Assembly: GCA_947497495.1 (NCBI GenBank)
Contig: CANMGT010000005.1
Span: 124,001 to 188,000 of the forward strand
Reading direction: 5' to 3'
DNA: 64,000 nt
Source: an uncultured Lentibacter sp.
Lineage (GTDB): Bacteria > Pseudomonadota > Alphaproteobacteria > Rhodobacterales > Rhodobacteraceae
This document shows, in pieces, positions 44,694 through 52,926 of this stretch. A program made the translations under genes and the position numbers. Under the pieces are notes generated by a model. The model saw nothing but the letters and a program-made list of their open reading frames with translations. It did not search any database and was not told the DNA's origin. Position 1 is the first letter of the stretch. Each line of letters starts with the position of its first letter.

Positions 44694-44739
44694 CAAGAAA
44701 ATTCGAATTTTCTTGGTAAAATTCTTGAAAGAATTTTGG
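44694..44739. repeat. dispersed palindromic element, copy 2
   Basis: The palindrome CAAGAAAATTC then GAATTTTCTTG (44694-44715) is followed by GTAA and a second perfect palindrome, AAAATTCTT-GA-AAGAATTTT (44718-44737), then GG. It matches copy 1 at 39569-39616 in order and spacing. It lies between the fur stop and the EamA start. Confidence 0.8.
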
Positions 44740-44749
44740 CCGCGTTGAA

Positions 44750-45166
44750 CTAGCTGTCTGTCTTCAAAGGCACGCCGTAGAGCTCAAGGCGGTGGCCTTT
44801 GAGCTGATAGCCAAGCTTCTCGGCGATCTTTTCCTGTAGGGTTTCGATCTCGGCATCGACGAACTCGATAACCTTACCTGACTGCATGTCAATCAAGTGA
44901 TCGTGGTGCTCGCGTTCGGCATCTTCATAGCGCGCGCGGCCGTCGCCGAATTCGAGTTTGTCGAGAATTCCGGCCTCTTCAAACAGCTTCACGGTGCGGT
45001 AGACTGTGGCGATAGAAATGCCGTCGTCGCGAGCTGCGGCGCGGGCGTAGAGTTCTTCGACATCAGGGTGGTCGTCGGACTCTTGCAAAACAGCCGCGAT
45101 GGTGCGGCGTTGGTCTGTCATGCGCAGGCCTTTGGCTTCGCAGCGCTCGGAGATGGTTTCAGTCAT
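44750..45166 (-). CDS. fur: Fur-family regulator (Mur/Fur type, cysteine-free metal site)
   Basis: The 138-residue protein has the winged helix CEAKGLRMTDQRRTIAAVLQES and ISIATVYRTVKLFEEAGIL. The metal-site segment is EREHHDHLIDMQSGKVIEF, where classical Fur has HHDHLICxxCG. Lack of the CxxC structural zinc site matches alphaproteobacterial Mur, which responds to manganese. It probably controls metal uptake. The start at 45166 is a best guess; an ATG at 45196 would add ten residues, and neither has a strong ribosome site. Confidence 0.9.
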   Translation of the reverse strand: MTETISERCEAKGLRMTDQRRTIAAVLQESDDHPDVEELYARAAARDDGISIATVYRTVKLFEEAGILDKLEFGDGRARYEDAEREHHDHLIDMQSGKVIEFVDAEIETLQEKIAEKLGYQLKGHRLELYGVPLKTDS

Positions 45167-45256
45167 GCGCGGGTCAGCTCTTTCAGGACGGGGCATGTTT
45201 GTGTTTAGCGAAACTGCTTGCGGTTTTCTAGCCAAAAGGTCACGCAAGAGGACAAG

Positions 45257-45289
45257 CAAAAGGGCGCCGCGAAGCGCCCTTTGTTTTTG
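45257..45289. terminator. bidirectional intrinsic terminator
   Basis: The arms AAAGGGCGC (45259-45267) and GCGCCCTTT (45274-45282) with a six-base loop carry GTTTTTG on the plus side and TTTTGC on the minus side. It lies 23 bases downstream of the DUF533 stop on the minus strand and upstream of fur, so it should terminate the DUF533 transcript. Confidence 0.8.
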
Positions 45290-45304
45290 TGGGCTTTAAC
45301 GCGC

Positions 45305-46123
45305 TTAGCTGTAAAGCGGCTGCACGCCAAGTTGCGCGTGGATGTTGTTGACGCCCGCTTGGTCAACGCCCAGAGCGCCCGCCAGCGCGTGCAAATATTG
45401 CGCTTCTGCTTTGCTATCGAGGTCAATGCCCATCACGGACATCGCGTAGACTTGCGCCTCAAGGCCGCGCGGCACCTCGCGTGCGAGCGCGTCAACGTCA
45501 ACCGGCTTTTGCATTTCGGCCTGCACAAATGCGCGCTCTTCGGCTGAGACATCGCCCAGTCGGCCGAGCAGTTTTTGCTCCTCAGCGGCGTCAATCTTGC
45601 CATCAGACTTTGCTGCCTGAATCATCGCGCTCAACATAAGCCCTGCCGCAACTTCTTGCTCCTGACTCGGGGCCGTCTCTGGCTCTTCGCCACTGGCCAG
45701 GGCCTGGTTGAGCATGTCGCCAAAGCCGCCGCCCGCCGTGCCCGCGCCGCCTTTCGCCGCGCCCATCAGGCCTCCGAGAAGCCCGCCGAGGCCGCCAGTT
45801 GCGCCCGAGCCACCTGTCAAGCCGCCGAGCAAGTCATTCAAGCCGCCTGCGGGCGCGCCTGCTTGCTGGCTACCGGTTTGTCCGCCTGTCAGGCTTTCGA
45901 GCAAGCCGCCAAGTCCGCCAGCTCCTGCGCCGGCCTGTTGGCCGCCGCCGCCCAGCATGCCGCGCAGAGTGTCTTCCAAGCCGCCGCCTTGGCTAGCCTG
46001 TGATGAGGCGCCACCCAAAAGGCCGCCGCCAGTGTCTGAACCGCCGCCTTGCATCATTTTGCCCGCGCCTTTAGCCAGCGCAACTCCGATAGCCACTTTG
46101 GCCAGTGTCCCCATTAAACTCAT
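45305..46123 (-). CDS. DUF533 family protein with Gly/Ala-rich low-complexity region
   Basis: The 272-residue protein starts with a hydrophobic segment (LAKVAIGVALAKGAGKMM), then a long Gly/Gln/Ala-rich repetitive region (about residues 26-130, repeating units such as GGLGGLL). The C-terminal helical domain (about 155-270) with AAGLMLSAMIQAAKSDGKIDAAEEQKLLGRL matches YebE/DUF533, a TerB-like fold. The function is unknown. The EF-like DGKIDAAEEQ segment could bind a metal ion. Confidence 0.85.
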   Translation of the reverse strand: MSLMGTLAKVAIGVALAKGAGKMMQGGGSDTGGGLLGGASSQASQGGGLEDTLRGMLGGGGQQAGAGAGGLGGLLESLTGGQTGSQQAGAPAGGLNDLLGGLTGGSGATGGLGGLLGGLMGAAKGGAGTAGGGFGDMLNQALASGEEPETAPSQEQEVAAGLMLSAMIQAAKSDGKIDAAEEQKLLGRLGDVSAEERAFVQAEMQKPVDVDALAREVPRGLEAQVYAMSVMGIDLDSKAEAQYLHALAGALGVDQAGVNNIHAQLGVQPLYS

Positions 46124-46230
46124 AGTTTTCTCCTCAGGTTTCTGAGGTGATTTTGTAGCAAGCAGAGGGTAAATACACGGGGAAATCGGCGCAGGCTTTC
46201 CCTGAGAGTTTTCTCATGGTGAGAAAACGC

Positions 46231-47073
46231 TCAGAGCGTGAGTGTGCCTGACATGACCTGAACAGCCGCGCCCGCGATGGTAACGGCGTCGCCTTCAACC
46301 TTGAGCGATATATGCGAGGGGCGGCCCATGTCTTCGCCCTGAAGCACCTCAACTTGCAGGTCTTCACCGTCAAGTTGCGCCAGAAAAGCGCCAAGGGCCG
46401 CGCAGGCCGAGCCTGTGGCCGGGTCTTCGGGGATGTTGTCAAGCGGGGCAAACATGCGCGCGTCGATGTGGTTGCCGCGCCTCACATAGGCGAATTGCGC
46501 AAAGTCGAGCGAGCTTTCGTGCGCCTCGGCCCCTTGGCGAAAAGCGTCGGTGTCGGGGGTGCAGCGCGCAAGGGCATCTCGGCTTGCAAGCTCGGTGAAC
46601 GTGAAGGGCAGGCCGACTGAGGCCAGCGTTGGTGCATGGTGGTTTAGGGAAATGTCCGAAGCGCTCAGGCCAAGCGCTGCCGCCACAAGGCCGGCGTCGG
46701 GCGTGGCGATCACTTCAAGCGGCACCTCTGTGGTAAACTCCGCATGGGTGGGCGTTGCGCGGGCTTTGATCGGCCCGACTCCCAGCTCAAGCACCATGTC
46801 AGGCCCGTGACCAGCCTGTGCCAGCGCAACGGCTGTGCCAATTGTCGGATGCCCCGCAAAAGGGATCTCCATTGTCGGGGTGAATATCCGCACGCGGGCG
46901 GTATTACCGGCCTTCACGGGCGGATAGAGAAACACCGTCTCCGAGAAGTTGAATTCACGTGCAATCTTTTGGAGTTGCGCTTCCGGCAGGCCCGCCGCGT
47001 CAGGGATAACAGCGAGAGGGTTGCCGCCAAAGGGCACTTCTGTGAAGACATCAAGAACAAGGTAGCCTGTCAT
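46231..47073 (-). CDS. PhzF family epimerase/isomerase-like protein
   Basis: The 280-residue protein belongs to the PhzF family: YLVLDVFTEVPFGGNPLAVIPDA, the active-site glutamate E45 in FNFSETVFL, IPFAGHPTIGTA, and DPATGSACAALGAFL. These enzymes are isomerases or epimerases of unknown substrates outside phenazine synthesis. Its ATG overlaps the antiporter stop by one base (TAATG), so the two are co-transcribed. Phenazine genes are not present. Confidence 0.9.
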   Translation of the reverse strand: MTGYLVLDVFTEVPFGGNPLAVIPDAAGLPEAQLQKIAREFNFSETVFLYPPVKAGNTARVRIFTPTMEIPFAGHPTIGTAVALAQAGHGPDMVLELGVGPIKARATPTHAEFTTEVPLEVIATPDAGLVAAALGLSASDISLNHHAPTLASVGLPFTFTELASRDALARCTPDTDAFRQGAEAHESSLDFAQFAYVRRGNHIDARMFAPLDNIPEDPATGSACAALGAFLAQLDGEDLQVEVLQGEDMGRPSHISLKVEGDAVTIAGAAVQVMSGTLTL

Positions 47074-48320
47074 TACAGGATGTCCGGCTCGCGGCCAAAG
47101 CGGTTGGCGACGCGTGTTACCGTGAGGCCCTGAACCACGATCGAGAAGATGACGATCACATAGGTCACGGCGAGGATGACGGGCTTCCACTCGCTGTCGG
47201 GAAGCGAGAGTGCCAGCGCGACAGAAATGCCACCCTTGAGGCCGCCCCATGTCATGATCGGGACCACCCCGGCCGAGAAGCTGCGGAAGGGTTTCAGCAC
47301 CATCACAGGCACAGCAACAGCGGCGAGACGCGCCACCAGCGCAAGGCCAATCGAGATGAAGGCTGTCACGAGGAAGTCGGCTTCAAAGGTGACGGCGAAG
47401 ACTTCAAAACCGATCAGCAGGAACAAGACAGCGTTGAGGATTTCGTCGATCAGCTTCCAGAAGGCATCGACATAGCGGCGTGTTTCTTCGTTCATGCCGT
47501 GCTTTGTGCCGATGTCGCCGATCAGCAAGCCGGCGCAAACCGCCATGATGGGCGCTGAAGCGTGCAGGTAAAGCGAGATCTGATAGCCGCCAAAGGCCAG
47601 TGCGAGGGTGATCAGAACTTCAAGCGAGTAGTCGTTGATGCGGCGCATCAGGCGGAAGGCCAGCCAGCCAAGGACGACACCGAGAATGGCGCCGCCGACG
47701 GCTTCTTGCAGGAAGAGTTGCGCTGCCGCTGCGAGGCCCGATGCGTGATGGTCGTCAGACGGAAAGGCAAGGCCGACAAGCACGAGAAAGACAACATATC
47801 CGACACCGTCGTTGAACAGGGATTCACCGGCGATCTTGGTTTCAAGGGATTTGCGCAGGTTGGCTTCGCGCAACACGCCAAGCACGGCGACAGGGTCGGT
47901 GGGCGAGATCAGCGCGCCAAACACCAGCGCGATCAGGATCGGCGCGCCTGTCAGGGCCGAGAAGCCGAGGCCGACAATGACGGTTGAAAGCGCCACGCCG
48001 ATCGTGGCCATCAAGAAGACAACCCGCCATTCGCCGCGCAAGTCAGACAGCTTTACATGCAGCGCGCCCGCAAAGAGCAAAAGCCCCAGCATGCCTTCAA
48101 GCAGCGCGTCTGAAAAGTCGATCCCGAGGATAACAGAGCGCATGGTTTCCGCGATCGTGAGGTGCGGCCAGATGAGGTCGGTGACCAACACGCCAAACGA
48201 GGCCATAAGCGCGACCACAAGGATGCCGATAGAGGAGGGCAGCTTGAGAAACAGGTAGTTTATCGCGCCGAATGCCGCCGCAAGCACAATGAGAAGTGAC
48301 GTGATCTGTAAAAAGTCCAT
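47073..48320 (-). CDS. CPA1-type cation:proton antiporter
   Basis: The 415-residue membrane protein has about twelve hydrophobic helices and the signature SPTDPVAVLGVLREANLRKSLETKIAGESLFNDGVGYVVF, in which the FNDG aspartates bind the ion. It exchanges Na+ (or K+) for protons to balance pH and salt, fitting a marine host. It has no large cytoplasmic tail. The ATG at 48320 is used; a 15-residue upstream extension is not needed. The PhzF gene follows directly. Confidence 0.92.
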   Translation of the reverse strand: MDFLQITSLLIVLAAAFGAINYLFLKLPSSIGILVVALMASFGVLVTDLIWPHLTIAETMRSVILGIDFSDALLEGMLGLLLFAGALHVKLSDLRGEWRVVFLMATIGVALSTVIVGLGFSALTGAPILIALVFGALISPTDPVAVLGVLREANLRKSLETKIAGESLFNDGVGYVVFLVLVGLAFPSDDHHASGLAAAAQLFLQEAVGGAILGVVLGWLAFRLMRRINDYSLEVLITLALAFGGYQISLYLHASAPIMAVCAGLLIGDIGTKHGMNEETRRYVDAFWKLIDEILNAVLFLLIGFEVFAVTFEADFLVTAFISIGLALVARLAAVAVPVMVLKPFRSFSAGVVPIMTWGGLKGGISVALALSLPDSEWKPVILAVTYVIVIFSIVVQGLTVTRVANRFGREPDIL

Positions 48321-48444
48321 GCGGGGTGCCTGCCTGTTTTGTGGTGTTGTCCAAGCAGGTAGCACGGCGGCGCAGGCATTTCCAGCATCGCGCGACGCTA
48401 CGCTTATACTTGACGTTGCAACCGCCAGCAGGCCAGATGCCGCG

Positions 48445-49320
48445 ATGGAAAGACGCGATCAGATAGACATGTCAGGCGCTTTGGCGCTCACGGCATTTGC
48501 CATCATACTGGGTTTCAACCAAGTGGTTATCAAAGTCAGCAACGGGGGCTTTCAGCCAGTGTTCATGGCGGGGGTGCGCTCGGCTTTGGCGGTTTGCGTG
48601 ATGCTGCTCTGGATGCGCTATCGTGGTGTTTCGCCCCGCTTGGCGCGCGAACATTTCGGTGCGGCGGCGCTGCTCGGGTTGCTGTTCTCCGCCGAGTTTG
48701 TCTGCCTCTATCTGGCGCTTGATCTGACGAGCGTATCGCGCGCCTCGATCATCTTTTACTCGATGCCTGTCTGGCTCACGATGGTTGCGCATTATGTGCT
48801 GCCCAACGAGCGTATGACGCCTGCGCGCGGGCTTGGCCTTGGCTTGGCGATGGGGGGGGTGGCTTGGGTTCTGGCCGAGCCTTCGGGCAGCGCCGCCAGC
48901 CTGACAGGCGACTTTCTGGCGCTTGGAGCCGCGCTGAGCTGGGGGGGCATCGCGCTTGTCTTGCGGCTCAGCAAAATCGGGCAGGAGCCGCCCGAATTGG
49001 GCCTGTTCTGGCAGCTGTTTCTGTCAGCACCTGTGCTGCTGGCTGTCTCGCCGCTCTTTGGCCCGCTGATCCGCGATGTGCAGTTGATCCACTGGGCCGG
49101 CCTTGCTTTTCAGGTGCTGGCTGTCGCGAGTTTCGGGTATCTCTTCTGGTTTGTTCTGCTCAAGATCTATCCGGCCTCGGGCGTGGCCTCGTTCAGCTTT
49201 CTGTCGCCGGTTTGCGGCGTGCTTCTGGGCTGGGCGGTGCTTGGTGAGCACATCGGCGTCGAGATCATCGGCGGGCTTGTCCTTGTCGCCCTCGGCCTTG
49301 TGCTGATGAACCGCCGCTAG
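48445..49320 (+). CDS. EamA/DMT-family transporter
   Basis: The 291-residue protein has ten hydrophobic helices in two EamA repeats, with EFVCLYLALDLTSVSRASIIFYSMPVWLTMVAHYVLPNERM in the first. The second ends GVEIIGGLVLVALGLVLMNRR. It is probably an exporter of a small metabolite. The ATG at 48445 (MERRDQID) is a plausible start with only a weak ribosome site; 48469 is an alternative. It is divergent from the antiporter gene. Confidence 0.87.
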   Translation: MERRDQIDMSGALALTAFAIILGFNQVVIKVSNGGFQPVFMAGVRSALAVCVMLLWMRYRGVSPRLAREHFGAAALLGLLFSAEFVCLYLALDLTSVSRASIIFYSMPVWLTMVAHYVLPNERMTPARGLGLGLAMGGVAWVLAEPSGSAASLTGDFLALGAALSWGGIALVLRLSKIGQEPPELGLFWQLFLSAPVLLAVSPLFGPLIRDVQLIHWAGLAFQVLAVASFGYLFWFVLLKIYPASGVASFSFLSPVCGVLLGWAVLGEHIGVEIIGGLVLVALGLVLMNRR

Positions 49321-49328
49321 GGCGCCTT

Positions 49329-49775
49329 TTAGCGGGTGCGCGTCATCAGCATATATGTCTCGCGCGGTTCAAAACCGGCGCGTTTGTAAAGCCTCTGGGC
49401 GCTGTCATTCTCGCGATCCACTTCAAGGTGCAAGGCTTTGACGCCATGTTCGCGCAGGGCGGGCAGCAGCGTCATGAGCACTTCCGAGCCCATGCCGCGC
49501 CCGCGCACCTTGTCACGAATGAAGAACTCGTCAACGAAGCCGTCTATGCCGCCCAGCTCGATGGAGTAGCCGAAGGAAATCACGATATAGCCGACAGGTG
49601 CATTGCGCGGGCCGACAAGGTAGGCGACGCCATGGGGGATGCCCTCAAGCAGCGGCATGAGCGCGTCGCGGCGGGCCTCGTCGCTTTGCACGATGCCCTC
49701 ATGGGCATGAAACGCGGCCACAAGCGGCGCGAGTTTGTCAAAGTCGTCGGGGCGGGCGAGGTGAAGGAGGTTCAT
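49329..49775 (-). CDS. GNAT family N-acetyltransferase
   Basis: The 148-residue protein has the acetyl-CoA motif VDEFFIRDKVRGRGMGSEVLMTLLPALREHG and the terminal NDSAQRLYKRAGFEPRETYMLM. Its ATG overlaps the nucleoside hydrolase stop by four bases (ATGA), so it is coupled to that gene. The acceptor is unknown; a link to nucleobase metabolism is only suggested by position. Confidence 0.9.
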   Translation of the reverse strand: MNLLHLARPDDFDKLAPLVAAFHAHEGIVQSDEARRDALMPLLEGIPHGVAYLVGPRNAPVGYIVISFGYSIELGGIDGFVDEFFIRDKVRGRGMGSEVLMTLLPALREHGVKALHLEVDRENDSAQRLYKRAGFEPRETYMLMTRTR

Positions 49776-50716
49776 AAGCGGGCGAGCCTTTCTGTGAGCA
49801 GGGCAAAGAAGCCGTCGGCGTCAATGTCGCCCATGAACATCGCGTTGGGTTTGCGGTTGGTCACGCCCCACCAGTCGGCGACTGTCATGCCAAGGGTCAG
49901 CTCGGAGGCTGTTTCAACTTCGACGTTGATGTGACGGCCAGAGAAAAGCTCGGGTTGGAGCAGGTAGGCGGTGACGCAGGGATCGTGCAGGGGGGCCCCT
50001 TCGCTGCCGTATTTCTCGCGGTCAAAGCGCTCGAAAAAGTCGGTCATTTGCGCAACCGCCACGCCGACTGGCGTGTTGAGCGCGCGAAAGGCGTCGTTGC
50101 GCGGCTTGGTGACAAGGGCCTTATGCGTCACATCCAGCGGCATCACCACGATATGCGCCCCCGAGTCAAAGACGATCTTGGCGGCTTCAGGGTCAACATA
50201 GATGTTGAACTCGGCGGCGGGGGTGATGTTGCCAACCTGAAAGTAGGCCCCGCCCATGAGGACGATTTCTTGCACACGCCCGACAATGTCAGGGGCTTTC
50301 TCAAAGGCCATGGCGATGTTGGTGAGCGGGCCAAGCGGGCAGAGTGTGACGCTTGCGGGCGGTTCGGCGCGCAGCGTGTTGATGATAAAATCAACCGCGT
50401 GCTGGCTTTCAAGCTTCATCACAGGGTCAGGTAGCGTCGGCCCATCAAGCCCTGTCTTGCCGTGCACATGCTCGGCCGTCACCAGCTTGCGCATCAACGG
50501 GCTTTCACAGCCTGCAAAAACGCGGGTTTCAGGCTTGCCAGCAAGCTCGCAAACAATCCGCGCGTTCTTTTGTGTGAGCGGCAAAGGTACGTTGCCGGCA
50601 ACACAGGTGATGCCCAGTACGTCCAGTTCTTCAGGGCTAGAAAGCGCCAGCAGAATGGCGACAGCGTCGTCCTGGCCTGGGTCTGTGTCGATGATGATCT
50701 TGCGGGGGGCGCTCAT
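49772..50716 (-). CDS. nucleoside hydrolase
   Basis: The 314-residue enzyme has the calcium-binding DTDPGQDD (residues 10-17), TLCPLGPLTNIAMAFEKAP, EIVLMGGAYFQVGNITPAAEFNIYVDPEAA and HDPCVTAYLL, all typical of inosine/uridine-preferring nucleoside hydrolases. It splits ribonucleosides into base and ribose for salvage. The ATG at 50716 is chosen; the longer frame to 50833 overlaps the divergent P-loop gene. A GNAT gene is coupled downstream. Confidence 0.94.
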   Translation of the reverse strand: MSAPRKIIIDTDPGQDDAVAILLALSSPEELDVLGITCVAGNVPLPLTQKNARIVCELAGKPETRVFAGCESPLMRKLVTAEHVHGKTGLDGPTLPDPVMKLESQHAVDFIINTLRAEPPASVTLCPLGPLTNIAMAFEKAPDIVGRVQEIVLMGGAYFQVGNITPAAEFNIYVDPEAAKIVFDSGAHIVVMPLDVTHKALVTKPRNDAFRALNTPVGVAVAQMTDFFERFDREKYGSEGAPLHDPCVTAYLLQPELFSGRHINVEVETASELTLGMTVADWWGVTNRKPNAMFMGDIDADGFFALLTERLARL

Positions 50717-50831
50717 AGGGTGTCCTGGATTTTTGACAGACACTGGCAACAGTTGCGCAGCTTGTCCACCGCAAGCGTTGCATATGGGCGCAAACTGGCT
50801 GACAATTGGCGCACCCAAAAAAGGCAGAGCC

Positions 50832-51719
50832 ATGAGCAGACAAGTTTACGTTCACGCAGGCGCACACCGCACCGGCACTTCCAGCTTTCAGCTGTGCCTT
50901 GCGGCCAACCGCGAAAAGCTTGCGAGCCTTGGTTTTGACGTGGCCTATCCGTCGCGTGACGGCGCACCGGGGGGGCAGCTGCGCATGCGTCTGCCGCGCC
51001 CGCGCCACAAGCCCGAAGAGCTGCCTGCTTTTGTCGGCAAGGTGAAGCGCAACTTGGGGCGCCAAGTGAGCGATGCGCCAAAGCTGATCGTCTCGGAGGA
51101 AAACTTGCCGGGCGTGATTGTGCATTTCTTCAAGGGGCGGCTTTACCCGAACCGCAAAATGCGGCTGCAGGTGTTTGCCGACGCGCTTGAGGCGATCGAC
51201 GGGCAGGTGGCGCAGGTGCTGTTTGTCGTGCGGCCCTATGACAAGCTGTTCATTTCGGGCTTTCGTAAACATGCCGAAGACAATGCCGTAAAGCCCTTCG
51301 CCGAGCACGCCGAGGCGATGAGCAATTTTGCAGGTGGCTGGCCGGAAACCGTGCAGGCGCTGCGCAATGTGCTTGGGCCCGAGCGCGTCACCGTGGTTGA
51401 CTACGCTGCGCGCGGTGAAAGCCGTGAGTTGCTTGCAAAGCTGACGGGTGTTGACGCGGATGAGTTTGACGAGCCCGCGCGCGACCTCAACACAAGTGCG
51501 ACGGACGCTGCTATGGAACACCTGCAAGGGCTTTACCACGCCGGAAAAGAGCTTGAGCGGCCCGCGTGGCAGGCCGCGATCCGCGCATTTGCCGACCAGA
51601 CAGAAGACCGCGGGTTTACGCAGTTTACCCCCGCGCAGAAGGCTCGCCTCGCGGCGCGCTACGAAGCCGATCTGGCCAAGCTCGCGGCGATGGACGGCAT
51701 CCGCTTTGTGACAACATAA
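50832..51719 (+). CDS. P-loop sulfotransferase-like protein
   Basis: The 295-residue protein opens QVYVHAGAHRTGTSSFQLCL, in which GAHRTGTSS forms a PAPS-type phosphate-binding loop. It continues with LIVSEENLPG and VLFVVRPYDKLFISGFRKH, which resemble the 3'-phosphate binding R-x(7)-S of sulfotransferases. From memory, Roseobacters carry families of such sulfotransferase-like proteins. Substrate and activity are unknown. A long in-frame extension back to 50256 is antisense to nucleoside hydrolase and was discarded. Confidence 0.78.
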   Translation: MSRQVYVHAGAHRTGTSSFQLCLAANREKLASLGFDVAYPSRDGAPGGQLRMRLPRPRHKPEELPAFVGKVKRNLGRQVSDAPKLIVSEENLPGVIVHFFKGRLYPNRKMRLQVFADALEAIDGQVAQVLFVVRPYDKLFISGFRKHAEDNAVKPFAEHAEAMSNFAGGWPETVQALRNVLGPERVTVVDYAARGESRELLAKLTGVDADEFDEPARDLNTSATDAAMEHLQGLYHAGKELERPAWQAAIRAFADQTEDRGFTQFTPAQKARLAARYEADLAKLAAMDGIRFVTT

Positions 51720-51750
51720 AAGGCGCCCCCGAAAGAGCGCCTTCTGGTTT
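51720..51750. terminator. terminator between convergent genes
   Basis: The seven-base arms AAGGCGC (51720-51726) and GCGCCTT (51737-51743) with a ten-base loop are followed by CTGGTTTT. It sits directly after the stop of the P-loop gene and 36 bases before the stop of the ferric-iron binding-protein gene on the opposite strand. Confidence 0.75.
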
Positions 51751-51778
51751 TGAGCTTGTGATCGTGGATTTGCGGCTG

Positions 51779-52789
51779 TTAACCGTCAAAGTCCACGGTT
51801 TCGATCAGCTTGATCGCATCTTTGCGCAGCTTAGCGAGATCCATCAGGTTGACGCTATCTGCTTCAAAACTGCCCCAGCTTGCAACCAGCGGGTCAGCCT
51901 TTGTGCCGGGGGCAATCGGGTATTCGAAGTTGCCAAGCGCATAGATTTCCTGCGCCTTTGGGGATGTCAGAAAGTTCATCATCTTGAGGGCGTTCTCAGG
52001 GTTTGGCGCTGACTTTGTCATCGCAACACCCGAGATATTCACATGCGTGCCGCCGCTTTCAAACTTGGGGAACAGCACGTTTACGCTCTCGGCCCAAGCC
52101 TTTTGCTCTTCATCGGCGAGCATGTTGCCCATGTAGTAGGTGTTGCCAATCGCGATGTCGCATTCGCCAGCCCAGATCGCCTTGACTTGGGCGCGGTCGT
52201 TGCCTTGGGGCTTGCGCGCGAGGTTGGCTTTGATGCCTTCCAGCCAGGCTTTGGTAGCGTCTTCGCCATGGTGGTGCAGCATCGCCGATGTCAGCGCGAC
52301 GTTATAGGCGTGGGTGCCCGAGCGCGTGCAGATGCGACCCTTCCACTTCGGATCTGCGAGGCCTTCATAGGTTGTGATTTCGCCGTCAGCGACACGCTCT
52401 TTGCTGGCATAAATGATACGCGCGCGCGTTGTCAGGCCCCACCAGTTCCCGTCAGGGTCGTGGTAGGCGGCGGGCACGTTGGCCTTCAGCGTTTCGCTCG
52501 TGACGGGCTGCGTAAGGCCCGCATCAACGATCGAATGCAGGCGCGAAATATCAACCGTGAACACCAAGTCAGCCGGTGAGCGTGCGCCTTCGGCCTGCAG
52601 CCGCTCGACCATGCCTTTTTGCAGGTAGGCAACGTTGACCTTGATGCCCGTCTCGGCGGTGAACGCGTCTGTCAGCGGCTTGAGCAGCTCGGGCTGGCGG
52701 TAAGAATAGAGGTTAACCTCTTCAGCAAAAGCCGGCAACGCGAGCGTGCAAGCTGCAAGGCCAAGCGAGAGTTTTGTGGCAAGTGACAT
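51779..52789 (-). CDS. ferric iron ABC transporter substrate-binding protein (FbpA/FutA-like)
   Basis: The 336-residue periplasmic protein has a signal peptide (residues 1-22, ending LPAFAEE) and the extracellular-solute-binding fold. VNLYSYRQPELLKPLTDAFTAETGIKVN opens it, and a paired-tyrosine segment NTYYMGNM fits Tyr ligands of Fe3+. No permease or ATPase gene lies beside it. Its promoter contains an iron-Rhodo-box, which supports an iron role. GGAG precedes the ATG. Confidence 0.92.
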   Translation of the reverse strand: MSLATKLSLGLAACTLALPAFAEEVNLYSYRQPELLKPLTDAFTAETGIKVNVAYLQKGMVERLQAEGARSPADLVFTVDISRLHSIVDAGLTQPVTSETLKANVPAAYHDPDGNWWGLTTRARIIYASKERVADGEITTYEGLADPKWKGRICTRSGTHAYNVALTSAMLHHHGEDATKAWLEGIKANLARKPQGNDRAQVKAIWAGECDIAIGNTYYMGNMLADEEQKAWAESVNVLFPKFESGGTHVNISGVAMTKSAPNPENALKMMNFLTSPKAQEIYALGNFEYPIAPGTKADPLVASWGSFEADSVNLMDLAKLRKDAIKLIETVDFDG

Positions 52790-52814
52790 GTGAGTCTCCA
52801 ACTGTGTTTTCTTG

Positions 52815-52854
52815 TCGATATTAAATCTGACTATTTTTGTCAGGTCAATATCGA
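52815..52854 (-). promoter_or_regulatory. iron-responsive promoter with iron-Rhodo-box
   Basis: On the minus strand, -35 TTGACC (plus 52843-52848) and -10 TTTAAT (plus 52820-52825) are 17 bases apart. Between them lies TGA-CTATTTTTG-TCA read on the plus strand (52828-52842), the TGA-N9-TCA pattern of the iron-Rhodo-box recognised by RirA or IscR in this order. An outer inverted repeat TCGATATT/AATATCGA (52815-52822, 52847-52854) encloses it. Repression would block the promoter when iron is adequate. Confidence 0.82.
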
Positions 52855-52860
52855 AAACGA

Positions 52861-52891
52861 GAAAAAGCCCCCGCTCACGTGAACGGGGGCT
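52861..52891 (-). terminator. intrinsic terminator of the Sel1-like secreted gene
   Basis: On the minus strand AGCCCCCG pairs with CGGGGGCT (plus 52866-52873 and 52884-52891), followed by TTTTTC. It lies 35 bases after the stop of the 181-residue gene and just upstream of the iron promoter. Confidence 0.85.
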
Positions 52892-52926
52892 GGTGTCTGC
52901 GCTGTGCAATCGCTTTAGGGGTTGCG

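Noticed and set aside
50256..50831. N-terminal extension of the sulfotransferase-like gene
   Set aside because: It is antisense to the nucleoside hydrolase; the P-loop begins just after the ATG at 50832.
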